Part shown: in pieces, positions 7,680 to 14,264 of the stretch
Layout of the letters: every line of letters starts with the position of its first letter
Position numbering within the stretch: the stretch's first letter is position 1
Program-made: the position numbers and the translations under genes
NCBI GenBank assembly: GCA_003243975.1
Contig: QHBJ01000015.1
Span: 92,066 to 149,392 of the forward strand
Direction of reading: 5' to 3'
From: Candidatus Meridianibacter frigidus
Lineage (GTDB): Bacteria > Vulcanimicrobiota > Vulcanimicrobiia > Vulcanimicrobiales > Vulcanimicrobiaceae
Length of the DNA stretch: 57,327 bases
Notes under the pieces: generated by a model
What the model was told of the DNA's origin: nothing
The model's input: the letters and a program-made list of their open reading frames with translations, nothing else
Databases searched by the model: none

Positions 7680-9053
7680 CTATTTATTGACCTGTTTTAG
7701 GATGTTTTCGATGGATGTCGCCAGCCCGATATTGTTTGCGGCTTTCGCTTCTGCGTCGGCCTTATTAAGGAAACTGATGCCCTGAATTTTCAGAGAGTTG
7801 TCCCGTTTTTGTTGCGAGAGGTCCAGGAGAGCTAGCCCCTCGGCGTAATTGGCGAGCGCATCATCGCTCTTGGCAGCGATGGCGCGGTCGGCATCGGCTT
7901 TCTCGCGGTCTAAGTTCGGCTTGTCCATCCTGCGAACAGTTAACGCGGCGTTGGCGTAGGCCGTGACTAGCGTGAGTTGGTCGCTGGAGTTCGCACTGCC
8001 GGCCGCTTCGAACTCCTGGGCGGCAACATCGAACTTGTTCGCGTCCATCGCCACCTTCGCGTTAGCGAAATGCGTGTTCGCCATCGCGACCCCCGCGGCG
8101 TTACTGCTGGGATCCAGCTGCTTGATCTCGCCTGCGATGGTGGCGGCGCCAGCCTGGTCGCCGGCCTTCGTATATGCTTCGAGCAGTTTTTGATCGATGC
8201 CAATCTTGTCCCGCGCGGGAATTCTTGAATTTGCGAAGGCGATATCGTGCGCGCGCTTGAGGTTGGTAACGGCCTCGGAGGTGCTACCGCTGGCCAATTG
8301 GGCGACGCCCATTGCGAAGTAGGTGTTTCCGTCCTTCTGCATAGCGAAGGCCTTCTGCGCATATGCCAGCGCCTGATCGGCTTGGGTCGCGCTCATCTTG
8401 ACCGCGGCCACGGCGTACGCTTGGGCGGCCGCGGAGCGGTACTCCGACGGTATTGTGTTGAGCTTGTCAAACGCGTCGGCCGCGCCCTGGCTGTCGCTCG
8501 TGCTGGCGTCCGCCAAAGCCAAGAAGAGCTGGACGCCCTGATCGGTGGGATGCTGGCCTAAGTAACTGGTGGCCTCTGCCTTGGCGCCCGCATAGTTACC
8601 GTTATGCAGCATATGATTGACTTTGATCGCTTCGGCGGAAAAGCCGGACGAAGACGACATTCGCGTACCGCTGCCGCCACTGCTGGGGTACGAGCCCCCC
8701 GTGGAAACCGACTTTCCCCGGAAATGAATGGTGAAGTCGTAGAACTTCATGGCCGGCTTGCCGCCTTGTAGCGCCGGACGATAGGTTGAGTGCGCGGCAA
8801 TATCCATCGCGGCCGGGTTGTCGGCCCTATTGGTGGATTTTATGACGCGTTGCACTCGAAACGAACCATCAGCATTGACGAGCACTTGAACGATCACGGT
8901 GCCGGTGCCGGCAATCGGAACGGTGCTCCTGCCAAGTGTTTTCAGTTTAGCGGGCACATAGTCGGCCTTATATGCTGCAGTTACCGGAAGGGCGCTCCAA
9001 ACCAGGGCTCCGAAAGCGGCCGCCACGGCCGCGGCGCGTAGGATGGACTTCAT
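7680..9053 (-). CDS. Secreted TonB-domain plus TPR-repeat protein
   Basis: 457 residues. A signal peptide (about 1-26, ending VTAA) is followed directly by a TonB/TolA-like C-terminal-type domain (about 30-112: TGTVIVQVLVNADGSFRVQRV...AAHSTYRPALQGGKP). A Ser/Gly linker follows, then a long helical region with TPR-like repeats (about 135-455: AKAEATSYLGQHPTDQGVQLFLALADA, ALAYAQKAFAMQKDGNTYFAMG and so on). The start has GAGGT five bases before the ATG. It lies 84 bases upstream of exbB, and a link to that complex is inferred. The domain order is the reverse of ordinary TonB proteins and there is no transmembrane anchor beyond the signal peptide. Confidence 0.75.
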   Translation of the reverse strand: MKSILRAAAVAAAFGALVWSALPVTAAYKADYVPAKLKTLGRSTVPIAGTGTVIVQVLVNADGSFRVQRVIKSTNRADNPAAMDIAAHSTYRPALQGGKPAMKFYDFTIHFRGKSVSTGGSYPSSGGSGTRMSSSSGFSAEAIKVNHMLHNGNYAGAKAEATSYLGQHPTDQGVQLFLALADASTSDSQGAADAFDKLNTIPSEYRSAAAQAYAVAAVKMSATQADQALAYAQKAFAMQKDGNTYFAMGVAQLASGSTSEAVTNLKRAHDIAFANSRIPARDKIGIDQKLLEAYTKAGDQAGAATIAGEIKQLDPSSNAAGVAMANTHFANAKVAMDANKFDVAAQEFEAAGSANSSDQLTLVTAYANAALTVRRMDKPNLDREKADADRAIAAKSDDALANYAEGLALLDLSQQKRDNSLKIQGISFLNKADAEAKAANNIGLATSIENILKQVNK

Positions 9054-9141
9054 AAATTACCTCGATGTAGCGATAATTGCGAGGGGCTTCTGCCCGATGC
9101 TTTCCGCAGAATAACGTTCTGCAAACGTCTTTCGTTGAGGC

Positions 9142-9981
9142 CTAGGCAGCGAGGGTAGCGGCGGGTACTCCGCGGCCCGCGGCCCGAGCCACGGCCGGCA
9201 ACACACGCATCAGATGCTCGAACTGTTCGAAGGTCAGTGACTGGGGGCCATCCGAGGCGGCGCTTGCCGGGTCGGGATGCACTTCAACCAGCAATCCATC
9301 GGCGCCCGCCGCCACGCCGGCCAAGGCCATGGGTTCCACCAAAGCGGCGATGCCGGTCCCGTGCGAAGGGTCGACGATTACCGGTAAATGCGTGAGGGTT
9401 GCCAGCAGCGGGATAACCGCCAAATCGAGTAGGTTGCGCGTCGCCGAATCGAATGAGCGCACGCCGCGCTCGCAGAGGATGATCCGTTGGTTGCCGGTCA
9501 GGGCGATATACTCGGCCGCCATCAGCCACTCGTTTACGGTCGCCGAGATCCCGCGCTTGAGCAAGACCGGCATTCCCGACTCGCCCACTTCGCGCAGCAA
9601 GCTGAAGTTCTGCATGTTTCGCGTGCCGATCTGCAAGATGTCGGCGTAACGTGAAACCAGCTCCACGTCGCGCACGTCCAACACCTCGGTTACCACGGCC
9701 AAGCCATTGCAGCCGGCGGCCTCGCGCATCATCCGCAGGCCCTCTTCGCCCAACCCCTGGAACGCATAGGGCGACGTTCGCGGCTTAAAGGCGCCCCCGC
9801 GCAGCACGTTGGCACCTTGCTTGGCCACCGCGGATGCCGTGCGCTCGATTTGCTCGCGCGATTCGATGCTGCAGGGCCCGGCACAGACCGCGAGCACATC
9901 GCCACCGAACGACGCCCCGTTCTTTAGGTGGACGATCGTTCCTTCGGTGCGGGCCTCACGCCGGACAAGCTGGTTTTCCAC
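9142..9981 (-). CDS. aroF: 3-deoxy-7-phosphoheptulonate synthase (DAHP synthase, AroF/AroG Ibeta type)
   Basis: About 279 residues. It condenses phosphoenolpyruvate and erythrose 4-phosphate, the first step of the shikimate pathway. Motifs in order are AGPCSIESREQ, LRGGAFKPRTSPYAFQG, LQIGTRNMQNF, LLKRGISATVNEW, ILCERGVRSF and VIVDPSHGTG, covering the metal and substrate ligands. No N-terminal regulatory ACT/FLD domain is present. The start is taken as GTG 9981, which overlaps rluB by 58 bases; no better in-frame ATG/GTG/TTG precedes the conserved core and there is no clear ribosome site. Confidence 0.93.
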   Translation of the reverse strand: MENQLVRREARTEGTIVHLKNGASFGGDVLAVCAGPCSIESREQIERTASAVAKQGANVLRGGAFKPRTSPYAFQGLGEEGLRMMREAAGCNGLAVVTEVLDVRDVELVSRYADILQIGTRNMQNFSLLREVGESGMPVLLKRGISATVNEWLMAAEYIALTGNQRIILCERGVRSFDSATRNLLDLAVIPLLATLTHLPVIVDPSHGTGIAALVEPMALAGVAAGADGLLVEVHPDPASAASDGPQSLTFEQFEHLMRVLPAVARAAGRGVPAATLAA

Positions 9982-10703
9982 TGCCGCGGGGTCTTCGCCG
10001 TGGCGGCGCGCAGCGCTGCTATCTCGCGTCCGGTGAGGGAGCGCACGGCGCCGGCCGCCAGCGCACCTAGCGCAAGTGGACCCAAACGCATGCGCTGCAG
10101 ATCCAGCACGGGATGGCCCAAAGCCTCGAACATACGTCGCACCTGCCGGTACTTGCCTTCGTGAATGGTCACGTCCACGATCGTGTGATCTCCCCGCGCA
10201 GCGATCACGCGCAGCTTTGCGCCGCCCGCGCGAAATTCTTCCAACTCGACGCCGGCTTGGAGAGCCTGCATTGCGCGCTGGGTGAGTTGCCCGCGCACGC
10301 GCGCACGATAGGTTTTCTCCACACCGAATCGCGGATGCGTCAGTTTGAACGCCAGCTCGCCATCGTTGGTCAGTAGGAGAACGCCCGAGGTGTCGTAGTC
10401 CAACCGACCCACCGGGACGACGCGAGGCGTTCCCTTCGGAATGAGATCCACGATCGTGCGCCGCCCTTGCGGATCGCGCATGGTCGTCATCACGCTAGCA
10501 GGTTTGTTCATTATCAAGTACGTGAACTTTGAAACGGCGCGCGCCCGTTTGGCATCAACCGTAACGCGAGCGTTTCCTTCAACGCTCGTGCCGAGTTCGC
10601 GCACAACGTGACCGTCAACCGATACGCGCCCCGCAACGATCAGTTCCTCGGCCTTGCGGCGCGACGCAATTCCCGCCAGCGCGAGATACTTTTGCAGGCG
10701 CAT
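9924..10703 (-). CDS. rluB: 23S rRNA pseudouridine synthase, RluB/RsuA family
   Basis: About 259 residues. An N-terminal S4 RNA-binding domain (MRLQKYLALAGIASRRKAEELI) is followed by the RsuA-type catalytic domain with PVGRLDYDTSGVLLLTNDGELA, where the Asp of GRLDYDTSG is catalytic, and EGKYRQVRRMFEALGHPV. It makes pseudouridine in 23S rRNA; RluB versus RluE/F cannot be decided by eye. The ATG at 10703 lies one base after the acetyltransferase stop. The C-terminal 60 bases overlap aroF. Confidence 0.9.
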   Translation of the reverse strand: MRLQKYLALAGIASRRKAEELIVAGRVSVDGHVVRELGTSVEGNARVTVDAKRARAVSKFTYLIMNKPASVMTTMRDPQGRRTIVDLIPKGTPRVVPVGRLDYDTSGVLLLTNDGELAFKLTHPRFGVEKTYRARVRGQLTQRAMQALQAGVELEEFRAGGAKLRVIAARGDHTIVDVTIHEGKYRQVRRMFEALGHPVLDLQRMRLGPLALGALAAGAVRSLTGREIAALRAATAKTPRQWKTSLSGVRPAPKERSST

Positions 10704-10704
10704 C

Positions 10705-11226
10705 TTATTCCGAACGCAGCTTTGCAAGCAGGTGGCCGTCGTAAAATGTGCCGTCCTTGAAGATGTGGCGGCGATGCGTGCCTTCGAATGTGAGGCCGGC
10801 TTTATCCAGAACGCGGCGCGAAGCGGCGTTCAGGGCGAATACGTGAGCTTGCAAGCGTTCGAGATTGGTATTTTCGAAGACCCACGGAAGAAAACCGCGG
10901 ATGGCGGCGGTAGCAATGCCTTTACCCCACACCGCTTCACCGAGCCAATATCCGAACTCAGCCGTATACAGATAATCCAGCTGCAAGCGCCGAAATCCGA
11001 TTCCACCTGCGTACCGACCTTTATATTCGATGGCGAAGTTCTCTTCGGGCAGATCAATGTCCATGCAGTGGCCGATCCACTTGCGCCCCTCGGCTACGGT
11101 GTATGGCGACGGAAAGCGTGAGGTCATGTAGCGCGCAACATTCGGATTGTCGGCGTGCGTTACGAGCGCGTCGATATCGTCATGCCGGTACGACCGGATG
11201 ACGCAAACTCCACAATCAATCCTCAT
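10705..11226 (-). CDS. GNAT family N-acetyltransferase (RimJ/RimL type)
   Basis: 173 residues with the typical RimJ/RimL layout: IRSYRHDDIDALVTHADNPNVARYM at the start, AEFGYWLGEAVWGKGIATAAIRGFL (the acetyl-CoA binding loop, here WGKGIATAA) and ANAASRRVL-like FALNAASRRVLDKAGLTFEG. It probably acetylates a protein N-terminus or small amine; the substrate is unknown. It is the first gene of a three-gene unit with rluB and aroF and starts just beyond the rho terminator. Confidence 0.85.
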   Translation of the reverse strand: MRIDCGVCVIRSYRHDDIDALVTHADNPNVARYMTSRFPSPYTVAEGRKWIGHCMDIDLPEENFAIEYKGRYAGGIGFRRLQLDYLYTAEFGYWLGEAVWGKGIATAAIRGFLPWVFENTNLERLQAHVFALNAASRRVLDKAGLTFEGTHRRHIFKDGTFYDGHLLAKLRSE

Positions 11227-11264
11227 GAGCAGTTTAGTTCTGGCTAGCCGCGCCTCGTAACTTC

Positions 11265-11304
11265 AAACTAAAGAAACGCGCCGTTAAGCGCGTTTCTTTA
11301 GTTT
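11265..11304 (-). terminator. Perfect intrinsic terminator downstream of rho
   Basis: Two 16-base arms, 11265-11280 and 11289-11304, are exact inverted copies around an 8-base loop. The stem has a G/C core next to the loop and A/T-rich outer halves, so each strand ends in a T-rich run and the structure could terminate in both directions. It sits 16 bases after the rho stop and before the acetyltransferase operon. Confidence 0.85.
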
Positions 11305-11320
11305 CCAGTTGATTGCTGAA

Positions 11321-12619
11321 TCAGTACTTGCCGTTACCGCTGTCTTCGTTGTATCCCCGTGAAAGCGACATCGCTTCCTTGGTAACGGTTTGTAGGAACT
11401 CGTCATTGGTGCGCGTTTGCGCCATGCGATCGAGGATAAGCTCCGTGATGTCGCCTGCGTTGAGCACAGCGGTGGCACGGCGCAGCATCCAGATCTTGCG
11501 CATCTCCTCTTCGTTCAGCAGCAGCTCTTCGTGGCGGGTGCCCGAGCGCTTGATGTCAACGGCAGGGAATACGCGCGACTCGGCCAGTTTCCGCGTCAAG
11601 TTGAGTTCCATATTGCCCGTGCCCTTGAACTCCTCAAAGATCACGTCGTCCATCTTCGATCCGGTTTCGATGAGCGCGGTGGCAATAATGGTGAGCGATC
11701 CGCCTTCCTCTATTTTGCGGGCGGCGCCGAAGAAGCGCTTGGGCTTGTGCAAGGAGGCCGTGTCGAGACCGCCCGACAGCGTGCGACCCGAGGTCGGAAT
11801 GACTTGGTTGTAGGCACGCGCCAAGCGCGTAATCGAGTCCAGCAAGATCACGACGTCCTTGCCCAGCTCCACCAAACGCTTTGCGCGTTCCATCGTCAGC
11901 TCGGCTACAGCGGTGTGGTTCTCGGGATGCTCGTCGAAGGTGGAGGCCACGACCTCGCCATCGATGGTGCGCTGCATATCCGTCACTTCTTCCGGACGCT
12001 CGTCGACCAGCAGTGCGATGATGTGCGCGTCGGGGTGATTGATTGAAATCGAGTTCGCGATGTTCTTGAGGAGCGTGGTCTTGCCGGCTTTCGGCGGGGA
12101 AACGATTAGCGCGCGCTGCCCCTTGCCGATCGGACAGAACACGTCGATGACGCGCGTCGAGAGCTGCGTGGAGCGAACTTCGAGTTTGAAACGCTCCTGC
12201 GGATAGATCGGCGTGCCTTTTTCGAAAACGCGGCGTCCGCGAATCGCTTCCGGGTCGAACCCGTTGATGGTTTCAACCTTAATCAGGCCGTAGTATTTTT
12301 CGCCCTCTTTGGGGCGGCGCACTTGGCCGTCCACCAAATCGCCGCGGCGCAGTTCGAAGCGGCGAATCTGCGACTGGCTCACATAGATGTCGTCGGGCCC
12401 AATGAGGTAGCCGTCGCGGCGAAGGAAGCCGTAGCCCTCCGGCAAGACGTCGAGCACGCCGTTGGCCATCTCCAATCCCGAGCGGATAGCCTGAATCTCA
12501 AGAATCTTCGGAATGAGTTCGTCTTTTTTTAGTTTCAGCGGGTTCTCGATGTCGAACTCTTTGGCTAGCGTGTTCAGTTCGGTCTTGGTCTTCTCGTCGA
12601 GTTGCTGCGCGGTGAGCAT
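11321..12619 (-). CDS. rho: Transcription termination factor Rho (conserved part)
   Basis: 432 residues from ATG 12619. There is an N-terminal Rho_N helix region (TELNTLAKEFDIENPLKLKKDELIPKILE), then the RNA-binding cold-shock domain (GVLDVLPEGYGFLR...PDDIYVSQSQIRRF), then the RecA-like ATPase with P-loop SPPKAGKTTLLKN, VDERPEEVTDMQR, LLDSITRLARAYN and the Q/R loops. The hexameric helicase ends factor-dependent transcription. There is no ribosome site before ATG 12619, and a coding-like Arg-rich extension in the same frame reaches upstream (separate entry), so the true start is probably further upstream. Confidence 0.95.
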   Translation of the reverse strand: MLTAQQLDEKTKTELNTLAKEFDIENPLKLKKDELIPKILEIQAIRSGLEMANGVLDVLPEGYGFLRRDGYLIGPDDIYVSQSQIRRFELRRGDLVDGQVRRPKEGEKYYGLIKVETINGFDPEAIRGRRVFEKGTPIYPQERFKLEVRSTQLSTRVIDVFCPIGKGQRALIVSPPKAGKTTLLKNIANSISINHPDAHIIALLVDERPEEVTDMQRTIDGEVVASTFDEHPENHTAVAELTMERAKRLVELGKDVVILLDSITRLARAYNQVIPTSGRTLSGGLDTASLHKPKRFFGAARKIEEGGSLTIIATALIETGSKMDDVIFEEFKGTGNMELNLTRKLAESRVFPAVDIKRSGTRHEELLLNEEEMRKIWMLRRATAVLNAGDITELILDRMAQTRTNDEFLQTVTKEAMSLSRGYNEDSGNGKY

Positions 12620-12798
12620 CGGCGGCCCGATGGCTTCGACTTGTGGAAAGTGCTCGGCGCTGGGGTGTTGGTTGAAGCGCCGGCCATGGTGCCGCGGCCT
12701 GCGACGGCGTCCTGCGCCTTGATCCGGGCGGCCGCCTGGGTTGGGTCGATTTTGGAATTCGATTGGTCTGTCTCTCTCGTAGAGTCGCGCATCATCAT
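12620..12798 (-). other. rho: Probable N-terminal extension of Rho without an in-frame start codon
   Basis: In the rho frame, codons from about 12802 to 12620 read without a stop and give a basic Gly/Arg/Asn segment (RPNPGGRPDQGAGRRRRPR, then HHGRRFNQHPSAEHF). This is the kind of disordered insert known at the start of Rho in several phyla. The frame contains no ATG, GTG or TTG and is closed by TGA at 12806-12808. In the neighbouring frame three consecutive ATGs (12790-12798) open MMMRDSTRETDQSNSK; joining the two readings needs one extra base, for example in the run of four A (minus strand) near 12758-12761. This could be a sequencing or assembly indel, a real frameshift or a rare start codon. 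Confidence 0.55.
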
Positions 12799-12905
12799 AC
12801 GCAAATCAATTCAGGCGAGGCTGCCTGGACCGACCGGTGAGGAAAAACGCGGGGGAATGAACACTGCCACCGCGGCCATAGATCGGCCGCCTTGGCGTCG
12901 AGGTC

Positions 12906-12935
12906 ACTATAGCACAGGCCGCCTTTTTTCTGCAA
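12906..12935 (-). promoter_or_regulatory. Sigma-70-type promoter of rho
   Basis: On the minus strand the -35 element TTGCAG (12935-12930) is followed by an 18-base spacer and TATAGT (12911-12906). TGC just before the -10 makes it an extended -10. The start of transcription would be near 12899, giving a leader of about 100 bases to the ATG triplet at 12798 or 280 bases to ATG 12619. Confidence 0.65.
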
Positions 12936-13112
12936 GAGTCGAGTCGAAAAGGCACACGTGGGCCGGTCAACGTTCGGAATTCCGTCCATGGAAGTTTGAG
13001 CCAGCGGGAAACGTCCACTGCAGAAACCGCTCGCAAATTGCCGTCCATGGCAATCTTGCTGCTTCCTGCTTTTTCAAGAGAACGAAGTTTTGAAATAAAA
13101 TCGTGTTAGCTT
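12936..13112. other. Intergenic region between the rho promoter and mpg
   Basis: No convincing coding sequence was seen. The ten-base string CCGTCCATGG occurs twice (12982-12991 and 13041-13050), the second inside a small imperfect hairpin. Its role is unknown. Confidence 0.4.
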
Positions 13113-13146
13113 GAAAAAGTCAGAGCTTTCTGCAGAGCACTTTTTC
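13113..13146 (-). terminator. Possible terminator hairpin downstream of mpg
   Basis: Arms GAAAAAGT (13113-13120) and ACTTTTTC (13139-13146) are exact inverted repeats flanking an 18-base interior that holds the palindrome TCTGCAGA. It lies 20 bases after the mpg stop. The stem is A/T-rich, so efficiency is uncertain. Confidence 0.4.
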
Positions 13147-13165
13147 CGACGGTCCTTTTAGTAAG

Positions 13166-13780
13166 TTATGGGTTTAGGTGCTTGGGACCGGACACAAATG
13201 GGTTGCCGCGTTCGTAGAAGCGCAGATGGCGGTGCGCCGCTTTGGTGATGCCGATCCGTTTGCTCTTTCGAATAAGCGGACTTGCGAATCGCGCGTCCGC
13301 CAAATAGAGGTCCGCCGAGCCGATAAGATCCTGGCCGTCGTCATTACTATCTATGGAAAGTGCCTGACACAAACGTCCGGGTCCCCGGCATAGGTCACGC
13401 ATGCGCTGAGTGCCGCGCCGCTCCATCATCAAGGGAAGCCCCTCGAGCGGCTCGAGCGCACGAACGAGAACGGCTTCGCCTTCGCCTTCGGATTGGGCGG
13501 TGACATTGAAGCAAAACGACGTCCCGTAGATCCGGTAAACGTAGGCGCGAAATGGTTCGAGAAACATAGAACGATTGCGCGAAGTCTGGCCGCGGTACGC
13601 ATGCGAGGCCGGATCGTTGCCGACGTAGGCCTCAACCTCCACGATCTTTCCCGCGCAAAGGCCCGCGCGCGCGTCGCGCACCAGCACTAAGCCGATCAAC
13701 GTCTTGGCCAAGGCGAGGGTATCGTGCGGCAACGCTTCGCGCCGTATCCTTTGAAGGGTCAACTTCTTGTGAAGGGTCAA
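13166..13780 (-). CDS. mpg: DNA-3-methyladenine glycosylase (Mpg/AAG family)
   Basis: About 204 residues. It excises alkylated purines such as 3-methyladenine and hypoxanthine. The family core is clear: DTLALAKTLIGLVLVR, GKIVEVEAYVGNDPASHAYRG with the catalytic Glu in VEVEAY, NRSMFLEPFRAYVYRIYG, the CFNVTAQ strand and DLCRGPGRLCQAL. The start is unclear: TTG 13780 or TTG 13762 fall in an 18-base tandem duplication that repeats KKLTL(H/Q) at the N-terminus, and neither has a good ribosome site. It follows an RNase H-like gene that has a LexA-type operator, suggesting damage-inducible co-expression. Confidence 0.92.
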   Translation of the reverse strand: MTLHKKLTLQRIRREALPHDTLALAKTLIGLVLVRDARAGLCAGKIVEVEAYVGNDPASHAYRGQTSRNRSMFLEPFRAYVYRIYGTSFCFNVTAQSEGEGEAVLVRALEPLEGLPLMMERRGTQRMRDLCRGPGRLCQALSIDSNDDGQDLIGSADLYLADARFASPLIRKSKRIGITKAAHRHLRFYERGNPFVSGPKHLNP

Positions 13781-13787
13781 CTTCTTG
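13752..13787. repeat. 18-base tandem duplication at the mpg start
   Basis: TGAAGGGTCAACTTCTTG occurs at 13752-13769 and again at 13770-13787, head to tail and exact. On the coding strand this duplicates six codons at the very N-terminus of Mpg and creates two possible TTG starts. Confidence 0.9.
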
Positions 13788-13793
13788 GCCGCT

Positions 13794-14222
13794 TTAGGCG
13801 GCTACGTGCAGAGCGACCTCCGCGCGAGCACGGGCGGTGAGGTCTTGGGCCACCGCGCCCCCTGCTTGAACATAATACTCGGCGAAGCGATTCAGTGCGC
13901 AGCCCAAGCGAACGTACTCCAGAGCGAGCGGTAACGGCAGTTCGCTATGTGCCTGCGCGTCCTCAACCAGCCGGCTGTCCGGAACCTCGATCTTGAGCCG
14001 GCGACAGCCCAGATCAGCCAAACGCGTGACCACCGCGGTCGTTGCCGCATAGGAAACCTCGCGCTCAAGAAGCGACGGGTATCGCCGCACACGGAACGGA
14101 ACGCGGAGCAGCTTCTGATTCCCGTCGACGGTAAGCTTTGCGTAGGCCAAACCCTGCCCCGCTTCGTCGGCTGCGAAGCCCACGGCTACGTCGATCAAGG
14201 GGTGTCCGCGTTTGCTGCTCAC
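13794..14222 (-). CDS. Hypothetical protein, possible RNase H-like fold, SOS-type operator upstream
   Basis: About 142 residues from GTG 14222, which has AAGGA seven bases upstream. The ATG at 14240 has no ribosome site and sits close to the operator. I do not recognise a named family. The pattern suggests an RNase H-type fold: a first strand with Asp (PLIDVAVG), two antiparallel strands (LAYAKLTVDG, LLRVPFRV), a helix with Glu (SLLEREVSYAATTAVVTRL), a strand ending in Asp (LKIEVPDSRLVED), then LNRFAEYYV. This is inference from pattern only. It ends 13 bases before the mpg start codon, so the two are probably co-transcribed. Confidence 0.6.
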   Translation of the reverse strand: MSSKRGHPLIDVAVGFAADEAGQGLAYAKLTVDGNQKLLRVPFRVRRYPSLLEREVSYAATTAVVTRLADLGCRRLKIEVPDSRLVEDAQAHSELPLPLALEYVRLGCALNRFAEYYVQAGGAVAQDLTARARAEVALHVAA

Positions 14223-14245
14223 AATAATTTCCTTACCCATTCTAT

Positions 14246-14263
14246 ATCGAACATATGTTCGAT
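14246..14263 (-). promoter_or_regulatory. LexA-type SOS box
   Basis: An 18-base perfect palindrome, ATCGAACAT/ATGTTCGAT. Its core TCGAAC-ATAT-GTTCGA equals the mycobacterial/actinobacterial LexA operator pattern TCGAAC-N4-GTTCGA and closely resembles the Bacillus DinR box. It lies 24-41 bases upstream of the preferred GTG start of the RNase H-like gene, directly after the stop of the GT4 gene. The neighbouring DNA-repair gene mpg supports an SOS role. Confidence 0.75.
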
Positions 14264-14264
14264 G

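Noticed and set aside
5161-9041. Numerous plus-strand ORFs opposite the exb/ton genes
   Set aside because: They are antisense shadows of GC-rich genes, with biased Arg/His/Gly composition and no family motifs.
12982-13050. Repeated CCGTCCATGG as a binding site
   Set aside because: Two nearby copies and one at 16552 are too few and too short to support an operator.
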